Source of the DNA: Treponema sp.
Lineage (GTDB): Bacteria; Spirochaetota; Spirochaetia; Treponematales; Breznakiellaceae
Length of the DNA stretch: 64,000 nt
Assembly: GCA_009784935.1 (NCBI GenBank)
Contig: WQXI01000002.1
Location: forward strand, 62,001 to 126,000
Direction: 5' to 3'
Shown: positions 8,932 to 15,790 of the stretch, one piece after another
How positions within the stretch are numbered: position 1 is the stretch's first letter
Layout: each line of letters starts with the position of its first letter
Program-made: the position numbers and the translations under genes
Notes under the pieces: model-generated
Databases searched by the model: none
The model's input: only the letters and a program-made list of their open reading frames with translations
What the model was told of the DNA's origin: nothing

Positions 8932-10581
8932 ATGGCTGGAAGTACAAATCATGGGGACATGGATCCCGAACTTGCCGCACTATTAGGTACTGCAGGCTCA
9001 GGCAGCGGTCCGCTCCCGGATTTTGCCGACATTTTCGGCGAAAAAAACAAAGAAGATTTCGCGGACATTTCGAGCGCCTCAGGCGGGGAAGTTGATCTTA
9101 CGGCTTCCGGTTTTCCGCCGGTAACCAAGCGCCTTGAGGAAAAAGGGCATAACTTTTTTAATGACCCAAATTACTATAAAACAGCCCTTACCAACGAAGG
9201 CGATATTGCCCAAAGGGTACACAGTATTCTTCAGAAATTCCTTACCGCCAAAGACCCAAAAGACCGAAGCGTTTTTCGTATGCAGTTTATTTCGCCTTTC
9301 TGGGAATTCTTGTTAAATGTAGCCAGAAAAAGTACAGGAAGGCTTCCGCCGCCCAAAAAATACCTTTTACGTTTTGGACTGATACATCCTTCGTTTATTA
9401 ACCCCGAAACAAGGGAATTTTTCAGCAAAGTAGTAGACGATAATGTATTGGATCAGCCGGTTTTATATATGGACGAATGGCTTAGCGCTGTTGGAACAGC
9501 CAAAATGCGCCCGTCAACCACTGACGAAGTTAGAGTTGTCAGAGGCAACGCTCAGTCAAAAATAAGCGCGCTGCTGGAAAAAGCGCAGGGAAAATTTGAC
9601 GGTTCCAGATCTATTTTAAAAGCGAAAGACAGAGAAAGGCGAGAGATAGAAAAAATCATTCAGGATAGAATGAATTCGATCTATGAGCATATTCCGCTTC
9701 ATGGATTTACCGATATAAGCGACTGCCTTACAGAAGGTCAAAAAATGGCAATCAATGAAATTATGAACCTTCTTAAACAGCTGTTAAAAAATGATCACGA
9801 ACTAGGACTTAGTATCAGGGATTTTTCCAGCGCAGAAAATGATGTTCAGAATTTGCAGGAAAAGCTCGAAGCTGAGGGCGGAGCGCTCACAGTTGACATC
9901 GGTGCGATAGATACCGAATTTGACACAATTCGCCAGATGGCAAAAATGACAGTCGGGAGACAAGGAAACCACTTTCCGCTTTTATTAGCTGAATATTTTC
10001 ATAGCGTACCAAACGAAGTAGGGTTACGCGAAAATATAATAACCATGCTCGCAAAGATTGAAAGTATTGATAAAGAAGCGTTTTGCCGCATTTATAAAAA
10101 CAGATTAAACCGCATAGCGCCTTTTGTTTTAATGATACCCACTTACGGCGATATGGGTTTTTGCTGGGAACCGTTTGATCGGTATAACCGCGCGACATCA
10201 CGCGGACGAATCGTTGTCCCAATGTACCCGAGAAATCTTTACCTTGCAGTACTTACTGCTGTTGCCGATTTACGCTGGCAGGTAGCAAAAGAAAAAGCTT
10301 CGTTTTATTGGATGGAAGAAGGACTCACAGGGCATTATTATCAGTGGTTCCAGGCAAACAAATTAAAAGGCGACATTAAAGAATATTTTATCCGCGACTA
10401 CATCCTTTGGATGACAAAAGAAGCGGAAGGCATACAAAAACTTGATAAAGATGTCCGGGGCACTTTCTGGCGCCACATGCCGTTTACACAAGATGTAAAA
10501 GAAAGACTCAAAACCCGCAGCTTTGTTTATCAGGAACTTTATCAAAGAGATCAAAACAGGGCAATGTCAGACGGGTATTAA
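8932..10581 (+). CDS. Conserved hypothetical protein, probably treponeme-specific
   Basis: Soluble protein of 549 residues with no signal peptide or membrane segment; I do not recognise a family. Residues 1-50 are low-complexity and acidic (GTAGSGSGPLPDFADIFGE), followed by a mostly helical body with a coiled-coil-like stretch around residues 210-240 (AKDRERREIEKIIQDRM) and another near 285-310. The C-terminus is rich in aromatic residues (FYWMEEGLTGHYYQWFQ). The ATG at 8932 is supported by the promoter six bases upstream despite the lack of a Shine-Dalgarno; a second ATG at 8959 is the alternative. Its size and tidy codon use argue for a real housekeeping-like gene. Confidence 0.8.
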   Translation: MAGSTNHGDMDPELAALLGTAGSGSGPLPDFADIFGEKNKEDFADISSASGGEVDLTASGFPPVTKRLEEKGHNFFNDPNYYKTALTNEGDIAQRVHSILQKFLTAKDPKDRSVFRMQFISPFWEFLLNVARKSTGRLPPPKKYLLRFGLIHPSFINPETREFFSKVVDDNVLDQPVLYMDEWLSAVGTAKMRPSTTDEVRVVRGNAQSKISALLEKAQGKFDGSRSILKAKDRERREIEKIIQDRMNSIYEHIPLHGFTDISDCLTEGQKMAINEIMNLLKQLLKNDHELGLSIRDFSSAENDVQNLQEKLEAEGGALTVDIGAIDTEFDTIRQMAKMTVGRQGNHFPLLLAEYFHSVPNEVGLRENIITMLAKIESIDKEAFCRIYKNRLNRIAPFVLMIPTYGDMGFCWEPFDRYNRATSRGRIVVPMYPRNLYLAVLTAVADLRWQVAKEKASFYWMEEGLTGHYYQWFQANKLKGDIKEYFIRDYILWMTKEAEGIQKLDKDVRGTFWRHMPFTQDVKERLKTRSFVYQELYQRDQNRAMSDGY

Positions 10582-10589
10582 GCTTGTTA

Positions 10590-10617
10590 ACGGTATTTCG
10601 CTCCGGCGAAACGCCGT
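10590..10617 (+). terminator. Hairpin after the 549-residue protein gene
   Basis: ACGG-TA-TTTCGC / TCCG loop / GCGAAA-CG-CCGT folds into an interrupted stem 9 bases after the stop. There is no T tract, so it is either a factor-dependent end, an mRNA stabiliser or another small extragenic palindrome. Confidence 0.4.
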
Positions 10618-10693
10618 AAACCGCCATTGTGGGAAGCTGAAAAACATATAACTGTAACTGTACTGTTGCAAAAATGAAGATAGGAGATTTATT

Positions 10694-11383
10694 ATGAAAA
10701 ATCTATTTATTATTTTGACAATTTCTGCAGTATTATTCTCAAGTTGTACAAGAAATAATAACTCCGGACGAAACAATGATTTATTATATAATAATTCGCA
10801 TGATGAACAAGAAACTATTCGAACAGTTCGAACAGTTCGAAATGTTCGAACTGAAAGAAATGAATATATTAATGAAAATTATCTTACATTGCTGGAAATA
10901 AAGGAATATATATATAAACAATTAAATTTAAATTCCGAAGGTTCTTTTGGTAGATATAGTATAATGTTTAAAAGCGTGGAAGAGATATTGAGCACAATAA
11001 ATGTTACGGATGATCATAAATTAACAAAATCTATAGTGGGTCCTGTTCAAGATGGATATTTTGAACAGTATACATTTGAATGGACATCACATGTGATGAT
11101 TTTTAACAAATATGGTGATTCTGAGAACTTCGTTTATGAAGGTATTACAATAAGTCTAAATCAAAACAATTATTTGGATTTATTTCCGTATAGAAGTATA
11201 GAAATGTACAAGAATGATGAAAATTTTGGTGTAATTGATAATAGAGTTTTTGTTGGAAGTTTTTCTTTAGCATATGGATTTGATTGGGAGGAAGATTGGG
11301 GACCATCCGAAAGAGTTATATTAACATTTGCTGGTAATGGCAGTAGATTAAATTCTATAAATTTTTACTTTCCTATTTCATAA
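10694..11383 (+). CDS. Hypothetical lipoprotein with short arginine-rich repeats
   Basis: Exported lipoprotein of 229 residues: signal peptide ending VLFSSC (Cys18), then an Asn-rich linker. Residues ~43-57 contain TVRTVRNVRTER, encoded by four near-identical 9-base units. The rest looks like a mixed alpha/beta domain with the internal phrase FDWEEDWGPSERVILTF. TAGGAGA precedes the ATG by 8 bases. It is much more AT-rich than the flanking housekeeping genes and opens a 10-kb stretch of similar small exported proteins. No function is recognised. Confidence 0.72.
   Translation: MKNLFIILTISAVLFSSCTRNNNSGRNNDLLYNNSHDEQETIRTVRTVRNVRTERNEYINENYLTLLEIKEYIYKQLNLNSEGSFGRYSIMFKSVEEILSTINVTDDHKLTKSIVGPVQDGYFEQYTFEWTSHVMIFNKYGDSENFVYEGITISLNQNNYLDLFPYRSIEMYKNDENFGVIDNRVFVGSFSLAYGFDWEEDWGPSERVILTFAGNGSRLNSINFYFPIS
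10818..10853 (+). repeat. Four tandem 9-base units inside a lipoprotein gene
   Basis: TTCGAACAG, TTCGAACAG, TTCGAAATG, TTCGAACTG in tandem. The unit length is a multiple of three, so copy-number change would add or remove three residues without shifting the frame. Each unit contains the palindrome TTCGAA. Confidence 0.8.
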
Positions 11384-11417
11384 AATAAAAAATGTATTAA
11401 TTAGGTTATTTGTCATA

Positions 11418-11445
11418 TTGACAAGATAAATATAAATGTTATAAT
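11418..11445 (+). promoter_or_regulatory. Sigma70-type promoter of the 178-residue lipoprotein gene
   Basis: TTGACA (11418-11423), 16-base spacer, TATAAT (11440-11445). Both hexamers match consensus exactly. A leader of ~23 bases with GGAG follows before the ATG at 11475. Confidence 0.7.
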
Positions 11446-11474
11446 ACTTTATAATTAATATATATGGAGTTTTT

Positions 11475-12011
11475 ATGAAAAGGAATTTATTAGTATTGCT
11501 TGTTTCTTTATTTTTATTTTTGAGTTGTGCTTCTACAGCAGCAGTTTTATCCAAAACAAGAGAAATATTTGTTCCAGAACTTGACGGTCCGGTATATGTT
11601 TCGGCTATTCAATATGCTGGAAAATCAATGAAATTATCACAATCACATTATATTAATGTTAGAGATGAATCAAAAAGGCTTGCTATTTTATCTATTCAAG
11701 TTCAAAATATGGTAAGAGGAAAAGTATATAATTTTGCTCCAATTGTTCTATTAGATGGTGATATTAAAATAACACCAGATGCTCTTAAGTATTTTAAGGG
11801 GAATTCAGCCTTTGGATTTGATTGGGGTATTGAATCAAGGAATTTTTTAAATAATACATTAACGATGAGCGGAAGTGGTGGAAAATATACAGTGAATTTA
11901 ATATACGCTGTTGGTGATGATAGCTCTATAACTAGAGCAGATATTTTTGGTCAAATAGTTGAATTTGACCCAGAACTAGTTAAATTAAATGTTATAGATA
12001 CATTTCATTGA
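11475..12011 (+). CDS. Hypothetical lipoprotein
   Basis: Small lipoprotein (178 residues) with signal peptide ending FLFLSC (Cys18). The mature part seems mostly beta-strand (PVYVSAIQYAGKSM, YTVNLIYAVG) and has no recognisable family motif. It has its own consensus promoter and TGGAG before the start, so it is probably monocistronic. Downstream lies a ~180-bp foldable element. A surface or periplasmic role is inferred only from the lipid anchor. Confidence 0.7.
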   Translation: MKRNLLVLLVSLFLFLSCASTAAVLSKTREIFVPELDGPVYVSAIQYAGKSMKLSQSHYINVRDESKRLAILSIQVQNMVRGKVYNFAPIVLLDGDIKITPDALKYFKGNSAFGFDWGIESRNFLNNTLTMSGSGGKYTVNLIYAVGDDSSITRADIFGQIVEFDPELVKLNVIDTFH

Positions 12012-12041
12012 GTTGAGCATTAAATGCAAACTAGTGGATAT

Positions 12042-12223
12042 GCATATCCCTCTTGCGGCTAGAATACTTATACATAGGCGGCGCAGGGGCTGATCCAGAA
12101 AAACATTTTTGCAGTTCTGAGACGGAGGAGACCGAGCTAAGTGAGAGGCTCCGTAGGCGTGTTCCTGCAAAGTTTTTCTGGGCAGCAGCATGCGTGCGTC
12201 TATGCAGGAATCATTGAATATGC
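12042..12223. repeat. ~180-bp imperfect palindromic element or structured RNA
   Basis: In the 317-base gap 12012-12328 a set of nested arms can pair: GCATAT (12042) with ATATGC (12218); CATAG (12073) with CTATG (12200); CCAGAAAAACATTTTTGCAG (12095-12114) with CTGCAAAGTTTTTCTGG (12165-12181); ACGGAG (12122) with CTCCGT (12149). It is GC-richer than its neighbourhood and has no credible ORF. It could be a miniature inverted-repeat element or a non-coding RNA. The remaining ~100 bases to 12328 hold nothing I can identify. Confidence 0.5.
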
Positions 12224-12328
12224 AAATAGGTTACATCACTATGCCTGACACCAAAATCTATACCATAAAGTTCGTGTGGGGTACATTGCTCCAGCTAAAG
12301 CTGTCCATAATTCATCCTGTTACTTTCT

Positions 12329-12736
12329 TTACCAAATTAATTTTAACCCGTCTTTTTTATATGATTCTAATCTTGTATCCCTGCTTGCCAAGGTATAATC
12401 ATTTTTTAAGCATTGGTATATAAGCATTCTGTCAAATGGATCTTTGTGGTTATTTTTTTTTGTGAGCTTTAAGCTGTTGAGCGCATCTATTGGATCCAAT
12501 GGGATTAATTCAAAATTCATTTTCTCGCAATATTCTGGAATTTTTTCTATATTAAAACTTACTTCTAATTTTCCAATGCTGTGTTTAAGAGCAATTTCCC
12601 ATAAAGAGACAGCGCTTACTAATACATTGTTTTTTGGATTTTTTATTTCTTGAATAACTGTTTTTGATAATTCTTTGGTTTTTCCAATTGTCCATAATAA
12701 GACATGGGTATCCATTAATAACTTTATAGGCTGCAT
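12329..12736 (-). CDS. vapC: PIN-domain toxin, VapC family
   Basis: Predicted ribonuclease toxin (135 residues). The PIN-domain acidic residues are all visible: Asp9 in LLMDTHVLLW, Glu47 in SLWEIALK, Asp99/Asp102 in HKDPFDRML and Asp120 in SRDTRLE, which would bind Mg2+ and cleave RNA. It overlaps the antitoxin gene by 13 bases, so translation is coupled and antitoxin is made first. The length is normal for the family (COG3744-like). The target RNA is unknown. Confidence 0.88.
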   Translation of the reverse strand: MQPIKLLMDTHVLLWTIGKTKELSKTVIQEIKNPKNNVLVSAVSLWEIALKHSIGKLEVSFNIEKIPEYCEKMNFELIPLDPIDALNSLKLTKKNNHKDPFDRMLIYQCLKNDYTLASRDTRLESYKKDGLKLIW

Positions 12737-12960
12737 AACTCTTCTGTTGTCATTTCAAAATTATCTTTAAATTTTATTGACACTTTTCCGTCTAAAATAC
12801 CAATTTTTCGTTCTGTCTGTTTTTTCTCATTAAAAGGGACAATCATCGCTACAGGTTTTTTTCTTCTGCCATATAGAATACCCACTTTTTTCCCAAGTTT
12901 TACTTCTTCGAGAATTTCAGAAAAATGAGTTTTTACCTCTCCAACCGTCATTGCTTTCAT
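12724..12960 (-). CDS. vapB: Phd/YefM-family antitoxin of the PIN toxin
   Basis: Antitoxin of 78 residues: the N-terminal MTVGEVKTHFSEILEEVK is the Phd/YefM DNA-binding half, followed by GRRKKPVAMIVPF, and a C-terminal tail (residues ~50-78) expected to wrap the toxin. It lies first in the two-gene operon. A 15-bp palindrome over the -35 box is a likely site for autorepression. The -10 box ends six bases before the ATG and no ribosome binding site exists, so the mRNA is probably leaderless. Confidence 0.85.
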   Translation of the reverse strand: MKAMTVGEVKTHFSEILEEVKLGKKVGILYGRRKKPVAMIVPFNEKKQTERKIGILDGKVSIKFKDNFEMTTEELCSL

Positions 12961-12966
12961 AATATG

Positions 12967-12995
12967 AGTATACCATCATTTTGACAACTTGTCAA
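12967..12995 (-). promoter_or_regulatory. Toxin-antitoxin promoter with palindromic operator
   Basis: On the minus strand: TTGACA (complement of 12990-12995), 17-base spacer, TATACT (complement of 12967-12972) preceded by TGG (extended -10). The palindrome TTGACAA-C-TTGTCAA at 12981-12995 covers the -35 box and part of the spacer, the usual place for autoregulation by antitoxin or the complex. Confidence 0.75.
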
Positions 12996-13226
12996 GTTAT
13001 TTATACAGAATATGGAATTTTGCACCTTTAGAGCATTTCTTCCTCTGAGTTGCCCCGTGCCGCTGTGTGAGGCTTTATACCTATCATACATTTCCATAGC
13101 TCTTTTTATTTACCCTCTGTCGATTATGTAATAATAATTAATCTTTTTTGTGGTCATTTCATAAAAATATTGTTATTTTAAAGTAAATACTTTTTTATCT
13201 AATTTTTTAATTTTGGGGTAGAAAAT

Positions 13227-13442
13227 ATGATAAAGATCGGTAATAATAAAAATATCAATACTTTGGAAAAAGCTGTTGAAAAACTAGGCGATATAAACAC
13301 AACCTTAGAAGGTATTCTGAGCATTTTACGTAAGCCGGATAATAAGGTTATGACTGTACTAAAGTTTGTTGGAGCAGTCGTAGGTGCACTTAGTTTTGTA
13401 GGCATTGTAGAAGTAGTCAGGCAATGGATAATTGGAGGTTAA
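13227..13442 (+). CDS. Small membrane protein, hypothetical
   Basis: 71 residues: an N-terminal amphipathic or coiled region (NTLEKAVEKLGDINTTLEGI) followed by one membrane helix (VLKFVGAVVGALSFVGIVEVV). GGGG lies 8 bases before the ATG. The next gene starts 1 base after its stop and uses a GGAGG that lies inside this gene's end. Such helical-plus-one-TM pairs occur among phage holins and small stress proteins, but nothing here proves either role. Confidence 0.55.
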   Translation: MIKIGNNKNINTLEKAVEKLGDINTTLEGILSILRKPDNKVMTVLKFVGAVVGALSFVGIVEVVRQWIIGG

Positions 13443-13443
13443 T

Positions 13444-13560
13444 ATGCTGTTTCAACTTATAATTTTTGTATTAATTTTTATTCTTGGCTTAACCATCTTT
13501 TTCATAGCCCGAAAATATGAAAAGTACAACCCGGACTTAAAAAAGCCGGATTCTGTGTGA
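13444..13560 (+). CDS. 38-residue single-pass membrane peptide
   Basis: Short gene translated from an ATG 5 bases after a perfect GGAGG (13434-13438) located in the end of the previous gene. The product is one hydrophobic helix (FQLIIFVLIFILGLTIFF) followed by a basic tail ARKYEKYNPDLKK. Its position and strong ribosome binding site suggest it is co-translated with the 71-residue protein. Function unknown; toxin-like or holin-like peptides have this shape. Confidence 0.5.
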   Translation: MLFQLIIFVLIFILGLTIFFIARKYEKYNPDLKKPDSV

Positions 13561-13729
13561 GCCTCTTTTCAAAAAATTCTCTTTTTTAATTAACTTGAAT
13601 CTTCCTAAGATGTCTTCAAATATAGACTTTTTTATAGAAAAATAATACGCATATAGAGACTTTATTATTATGTTAAATAGTATAGATGATATTTATAATA
13701 TACATAATTTTTTTATATCTTTTTACATA

Positions 13730-13759
13730 TTGACAATAAATTAAATTTAACAACATAAT
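13730..13759 (+). promoter_or_regulatory. Putative promoter of the 195-residue secreted protein gene
   Basis: TTGACA (13730-13735), 18-base spacer, CATAAT (13754-13759). A short leader with AGAGGG follows before the ATG at 13776. Confidence 0.5.
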
Positions 13760-13775
13760 TCAGTAAGAGGGTATT

Positions 13776-14363
13776 ATGAAAAAATTAATCTTACTTGTAT
13801 TTTTAGTTATTATCTGTACTAATATTTTTGCTCAAACAAAAAAGTCAGAAAATATATATAATTTTATTCTTCTTTATGAACCTTCAGAAATAATGAATAA
13901 TATGGTAAACGAAGAGAAATTATATGAAGTAAAGATAGGTTCTCTTATTTATAGAGGCGATATTTTACCTGAAGGCACTATAATTTTAAAATATTTAATA
14001 TTTAGAGAAATAATAAGTATAGGCTCTAATAGTAATATAGAATATGGTTCAAATGAGTTTGTATTTTCAGTAGGTATAGATAATGATTATAATTTTAGCA
14101 GGACTTCAATTGAACTTTACATATACACTACTTCACTTAGCGAAGAGGAGCTTGCATCAATAGAATATGAAAATATTGGATTTGCAAAATTATTTCCTGA
14201 CAGGGGTATAGAATATTTTTTATTTTTTTGGGGGTTTAGGGGTCTAGGCCTGAGCAGTGATCCAGTTTGTTCTGTTTGGGGTGAGATAGAAACGTTAAAC
14301 CAAACACAAAAAGATCTTTTTGACGAACTAATTGATGACTTTATATATTTTAGGTTTCCATAA
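13776..14363 (+). CDS. Hypothetical secreted protein
   Basis: 195 residues with a cleavable signal peptide (LILLVFLVIICTNIFAQ, likely cleaved after FAQ). The mature protein is acidic and beta-rich with YRGDILPEGTIILKYLIF and several Tyr/Asn-rich stretches; no family is recognised. GAGGG precedes the ATG. It is very AT-rich and starts a short plus-strand run with the next lipoprotein gene 20 bases downstream, so the two are probably one transcript. Confidence 0.65.
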   Translation: MKKLILLVFLVIICTNIFAQTKKSENIYNFILLYEPSEIMNNMVNEEKLYEVKIGSLIYRGDILPEGTIILKYLIFREIISIGSNSNIEYGSNEFVFSVGIDNDYNFSRTSIELYIYTTSLSEEELASIEYENIGFAKLFPDRGIEYFLFFWGFRGLGLSSDPVCSVWGEIETLNQTQKDLFDELIDDFIYFRFP

Positions 14364-14383
14364 TTAATTGATGTAAGTAAAAT

Positions 14384-14857
14384 ATGAAGAGAAAAAACAA
14401 CATAATTATTTTTTTATTCATAATTTGTTTAGTGTCATTAAAGGCGTGTAATTTTTTTGAGGTAATAAAAGAAGAATACGCTGACTGGGAATCATACATG
14501 GAAGCGCCGGAACTTAATCGAAAATGGCATTCTTCTTTGTTTGACGGCAGTGTTTCGTTTCGGGATAAAATCGTTAATATAGTTACATACTATGATATGG
14601 ATTCAACAAAAGTATGGGGAAAATATAATTACACAAATAATTTTTTTAATGATTTACCGGTAGAATTAAACCAATATACGATAAACACAATAGAACATAA
14701 CAAAGATAAAAAACGCCTTAAAAAAATAGGTTTTGATCATAACAATATAAAAAGTTATTTTTACGATGTTTCGGAGCGTTTTAGCGATAAAAGAGTTCTG
14801 TATTATTTTATTGATACAAAAGAAAACACTGTTTATTTTTATGAATTACGGCTTTAA
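14384..14857 (+). CDS. Hypothetical lipoprotein
   Basis: 157 residues with a lipoprotein signal peptide ending LVSLKAC (Cys22). The mature part is charged with no recognisable motif (WESYMEAPELNRKWHSS; YDVSERFSDKRVLYYF). It follows the preceding secreted-protein gene after 20 bases. The middle and end have codon use closer to the housekeeping genes than the first 80 bases do. Function unknown. Confidence 0.65.
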   Translation: MKRKNNIIIFLFIICLVSLKACNFFEVIKEEYADWESYMEAPELNRKWHSSLFDGSVSFRDKIVNIVTYYDMDSTKVWGKYNYTNNFFNDLPVELNQYTINTIEHNKDKKRLKKIGFDHNNIKSYFYDVSERFSDKRVLYYFIDTKENTVYFYELRL

Positions 14858-14885
14858 TTCGGATAATTAGCAGTTAAATGCATAA

Positions 14886-14914
14886 TTGCCAAAAACTTCA
14901 TTCTATAGTAAAAT
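14886..14914 (+). promoter_or_regulatory. Promoter placed for a leaderless mRNA
   Basis: TTGCCA (14886-14891), 17-base spacer, TAAAAT (14909-14914). The -10 box ends six bases before the GTG start at 14921, with no Shine-Dalgarno. Confidence 0.55.
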
Positions 14915-14920
14915 ATTAGT

Positions 14921-15655
14921 GTGAATAAAAAACTTGCCAAAAATGAAACAAAAAAGGTAACTCCCGACGACTTGAGTCCCAGAGAAAAAGCGGTCTTTGA
15001 TTTACTGCTAAAAGGGACAGCGCCCAAATCAATAGCTGCCGAATTAAATATAAGTTACACAACTGTTTTGACACACCAAAAGAATATATACCGTAAATTG
15101 GGGATTCAAAGTATTCATGAACTTTTTGCTAAATATTTGAGTACAGGCAGGAAAAATTACGATAAAGGAAACACGGCTGTCTTTATAAAATGGAATACCG
15201 TGGGAGACGATCTTGGTTCAGAAATAGAAGTTATCGAAGATATCGAAAAAATCAACGAGGAATTCTTTACAACTTATACTCTAACCGGCAAGATGTCACC
15301 TAAAGGAGACTCTTATATCGGAGCGCTCTTTTTTCCGGATTCGCCGACACTCGAAGCAATGAAACAAATGACTTCATTCTCTTTTAAATATATAAGTGAC
15401 GGACAGCCTTATGAAGTAAAAATAACGACAGCCGAGGGCAGGTTAAATGAAGAATATAATTTTTACAGTAAAGTATTAATCACTAAAATCGGGGAAATAT
15501 CTACGGTAAATATTAATATAAATGAGCTTGCCCAAAATCCATTTTTCGGACAATCTTTTCCATTTAATAAAGACAATATTGAGTGTTTTCTTTTTCAGCC
15601 TTTCTCTAATGGTAAATTTAACATAAAAATCTGGGACATCAGGTTTCAGAGTTAA
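14921..15655 (+). CDS. LuxR-type HTH protein with CIA30/CBM11-like C-terminal domain
   Basis: 244 residues. The N-terminus is a LuxR-type DNA-binding domain (residues ~18-72: LSPREKAVFDLLLKG, AAELNISYTTVLTHQ, IYRKLGI). The rest (~85-244) looks like a jelly-roll of the CIA30/CBM11 type: SFSFKYISDGQPYEVKI, YNFYSKVLITKIGE, SFPFNKDNIECFLFQ and a last strand FNIKIWDIRFQ. In CBM11 such a fold binds glucans. There is no signal peptide, so it acts in the cytoplasm. The HTH is at the N-terminus, opposite to usual LuxR order. It lies directly before the GH5 gene, suggesting carbohydrate-responsive control; this is inference. GTG start, probably leaderless. Confidence 0.75.
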   Translation: MNKKLAKNETKKVTPDDLSPREKAVFDLLLKGTAPKSIAAELNISYTTVLTHQKNIYRKLGIQSIHELFAKYLSTGRKNYDKGNTAVFIKWNTVGDDLGSEIEVIEDIEKINEEFFTTYTLTGKMSPKGDSYIGALFFPDSPTLEAMKQMTSFSFKYISDGQPYEVKITTAEGRLNEEYNFYSKVLITKIGEISTVNININELAQNPFFGQSFPFNKDNIECFLFQPFSNGKFNIKIWDIRFQS

Positions 15656-15704
15656 AATACACCCAAATTAAATTAAGCAAAAACTACCCAAATTTTAGGA
15701 TACT

Positions 15705-15770
15705 AAATCATAAGGTTTTATGATTTGTAAGATCTGTCCCTGCGTTATAAATTTAAGAAGCGTAAACGCT
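15705..15770 (+). promoter_or_regulatory. Two inverted repeats upstream of the GH5 gene
   Basis: AAATCATAA-GGTT-TTATGATTT (15705-15726) and AGCGT-AA-ACGCT (15759-15770). The second sits just before the GGAGG (15780-15784) of the glucanase gene and could be a repressor operator or an RNA hairpin; the first could bind the LuxR-type protein encoded next door. No clear -35/-10 pair was identified between the two genes. Confidence 0.45.
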
Positions 15771-15790
15771 AAAATATTCGGAGGATGAAA

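Noticed and set aside
10818-10853. Short direct repeats resembling a CRISPR array
   Set aside because: The units are 9 bases in direct tandem with no spacers and lie in frame inside a lipoprotein gene; no cas genes are present.
11985-12191. A 68-codon minus-strand frame over the foldable element
   Set aside because: It overlaps the end of a lipoprotein gene, has no ribosome binding site, and its peptide is a by-product of the inverted repeat.
12190-12423. A 77-codon plus-strand frame running into vapC
   Set aside because: It starts inside the foldable element, overlaps the well-supported toxin gene on the other strand and has no ribosome binding site or family features.
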